Below, one piece after another: positions 6,219 through 6,538 of a stretch of 6,538 bases of DNA. Origin of the DNA: Lachnospiraceae bacterium (GTDB lineage: Bacteria; Bacillota; Clostridia; Lachnospirales; Lachnospiraceae). A model generated the notes under the pieces. It did no database searches. It saw only the letters and a program-made list of their open reading frames with translations, and was not told the origin of the DNA. Within the stretch, counting starts at the first letter, position 1, and every line of letters starts with the position of its first letter. The position numbers and the translations under genes were made by a program. The stretch covers positions 1 to 6,538 of the forward strand of contig JAILPU010000215.1 of the NCBI GenBank assembly GCA_024699395.1. Reading direction: 5' to 3'.

Positions 6219-6538
6219 TTATTCTGTAATATCAAATTCTATAACCTGTCCGCCATAGTAATCGATGTTCTCTTCTGAAAGAGTAACAGTCATCCTGTAG
6301 TGGCCGGGCATATCGGGAACATCCTCGTACTCCTTATGGAGCTTTTTAGGTGAAGGAATCCAATTTCCGTTCTCATCTAATACTTCAAACTTATACTTAA
6401 GTGCTGAGAAGTCAATGATAGAAGGCTCGCTACATACTACAGAATGAATGTCGATATGTACAGGCTTTTTATCAAACTTCTTGGACTCAACCTTGATACC
6501 GGAAAGAGTTACCTTGGTCTTTCCTTCGTTAACATCTC
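6219..6538 (-). CDS. C-terminal part of a probable secreted Ig-like domain protein
   Basis: The last 105 residues of a protein whose start lies beyond the right edge; the TAA is at 6221-6219. The visible part looks like one beta-rich domain of the MBG/Ig-like repeat style found in Firmicute surface proteins: VTLSGIKVESKKFDKKPVHIDI (residues 9-30) recalls the usual 'v.v..k.YdGkp' opening, YKFEVLDENGNW (48-59) a middle strand pair, and DMPGHYRMTVTL (75-86) with YYGGQVIEFDIT (93-104) the 'GtY.v.v ... Y.g..v.f.I' close. No LPXTG sorting signal, transmembrane tail or S-layer motif is present at this end. The resemblance is by pattern only, so a different beta-sandwich family is possible. A terminator follows at once, so it ends its own transcription unit. 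Confidence 0.85.
   Translation of the reverse strand, partial: DVNEGKTKVTLSGIKVESKKFDKKPVHIDIHSVVCSEPSIIDFSALKYKFEVLDENGNWIPSPKKLHKEYEDVPDMPGHYRMTVTLSEENIDYYGGQVIEFDITE

Noticed and set aside
6011..6235. Minus-strand 74-codon frame between the right-edge gene and the PHP gene
   Set aside because: It overlaps the end of the right-edge gene, runs through the terminator hairpin and promoter, and enters the PHP gene out of frame; its translation has no recognisable feature.

Overview
The window looks like chromosomal DNA of an anaerobic, low-to-moderate-GC Firmicute, most likely a Lachnospiraceae-type Clostridium relative (Butyrivibrio or similar). The grounds are the YesM/YesN-type two-component pair, an acidic Glu/Ser-rich surface lipoprotein, strong purine-rich Shine-Dalgarno sequences, TATAAT-type promoters and short U-tailed terminators. 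The genus is inferred from gene style only. All recognisable genes lie on the minus strand, so the text below reads from high to low coordinates.

Right edge (6538 to 6219): the C-terminal end of a probably secreted protein with an Ig-like (MBG-like) beta-domain, closed by a strong terminator at 6177-6212. Next is a single-gene unit (6069 to 5269) for a PHP-family phosphoesterase of the histidinol-phosphatase type, with an extended -10 promoter and a long-stem terminator at 5125-5170. The 343-base gap at 4926-5268 holds that terminator, a cluster of small repeats and hairpins, and the promoter of the next gene with a possible LacI-type operator on its transcription start.

Centre (4925 to 3399): a complete GH18 chitinase-like lipoprotein, probably displayed on the cell surface through a long acidic linker. 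It is closed by an intrinsic terminator at 3337-3368.

Left half (3259 to 1): a three-gene sensory operon with its own extended -10 promoter. The order is a membrane-anchored periplasmic sugar-binding-like protein, a YesM-type sensor histidine kinase and a YesN-type response regulator cut by the window edge. The genes overlap by 32 and 8 bases. No ABC permease or ATPase is present, so the binding protein is best read as the ligand-sensing subunit of the kinase, as described for the clostridial XylFII-LytS xylose sensor. The chitinase next door makes a chitin- or GlcNAc-related saccharide a reasonable but unproven ligand guess. I saw no tRNA, rRNA, CRISPR array or insertion sequence, and no convincing plus-strand gene.
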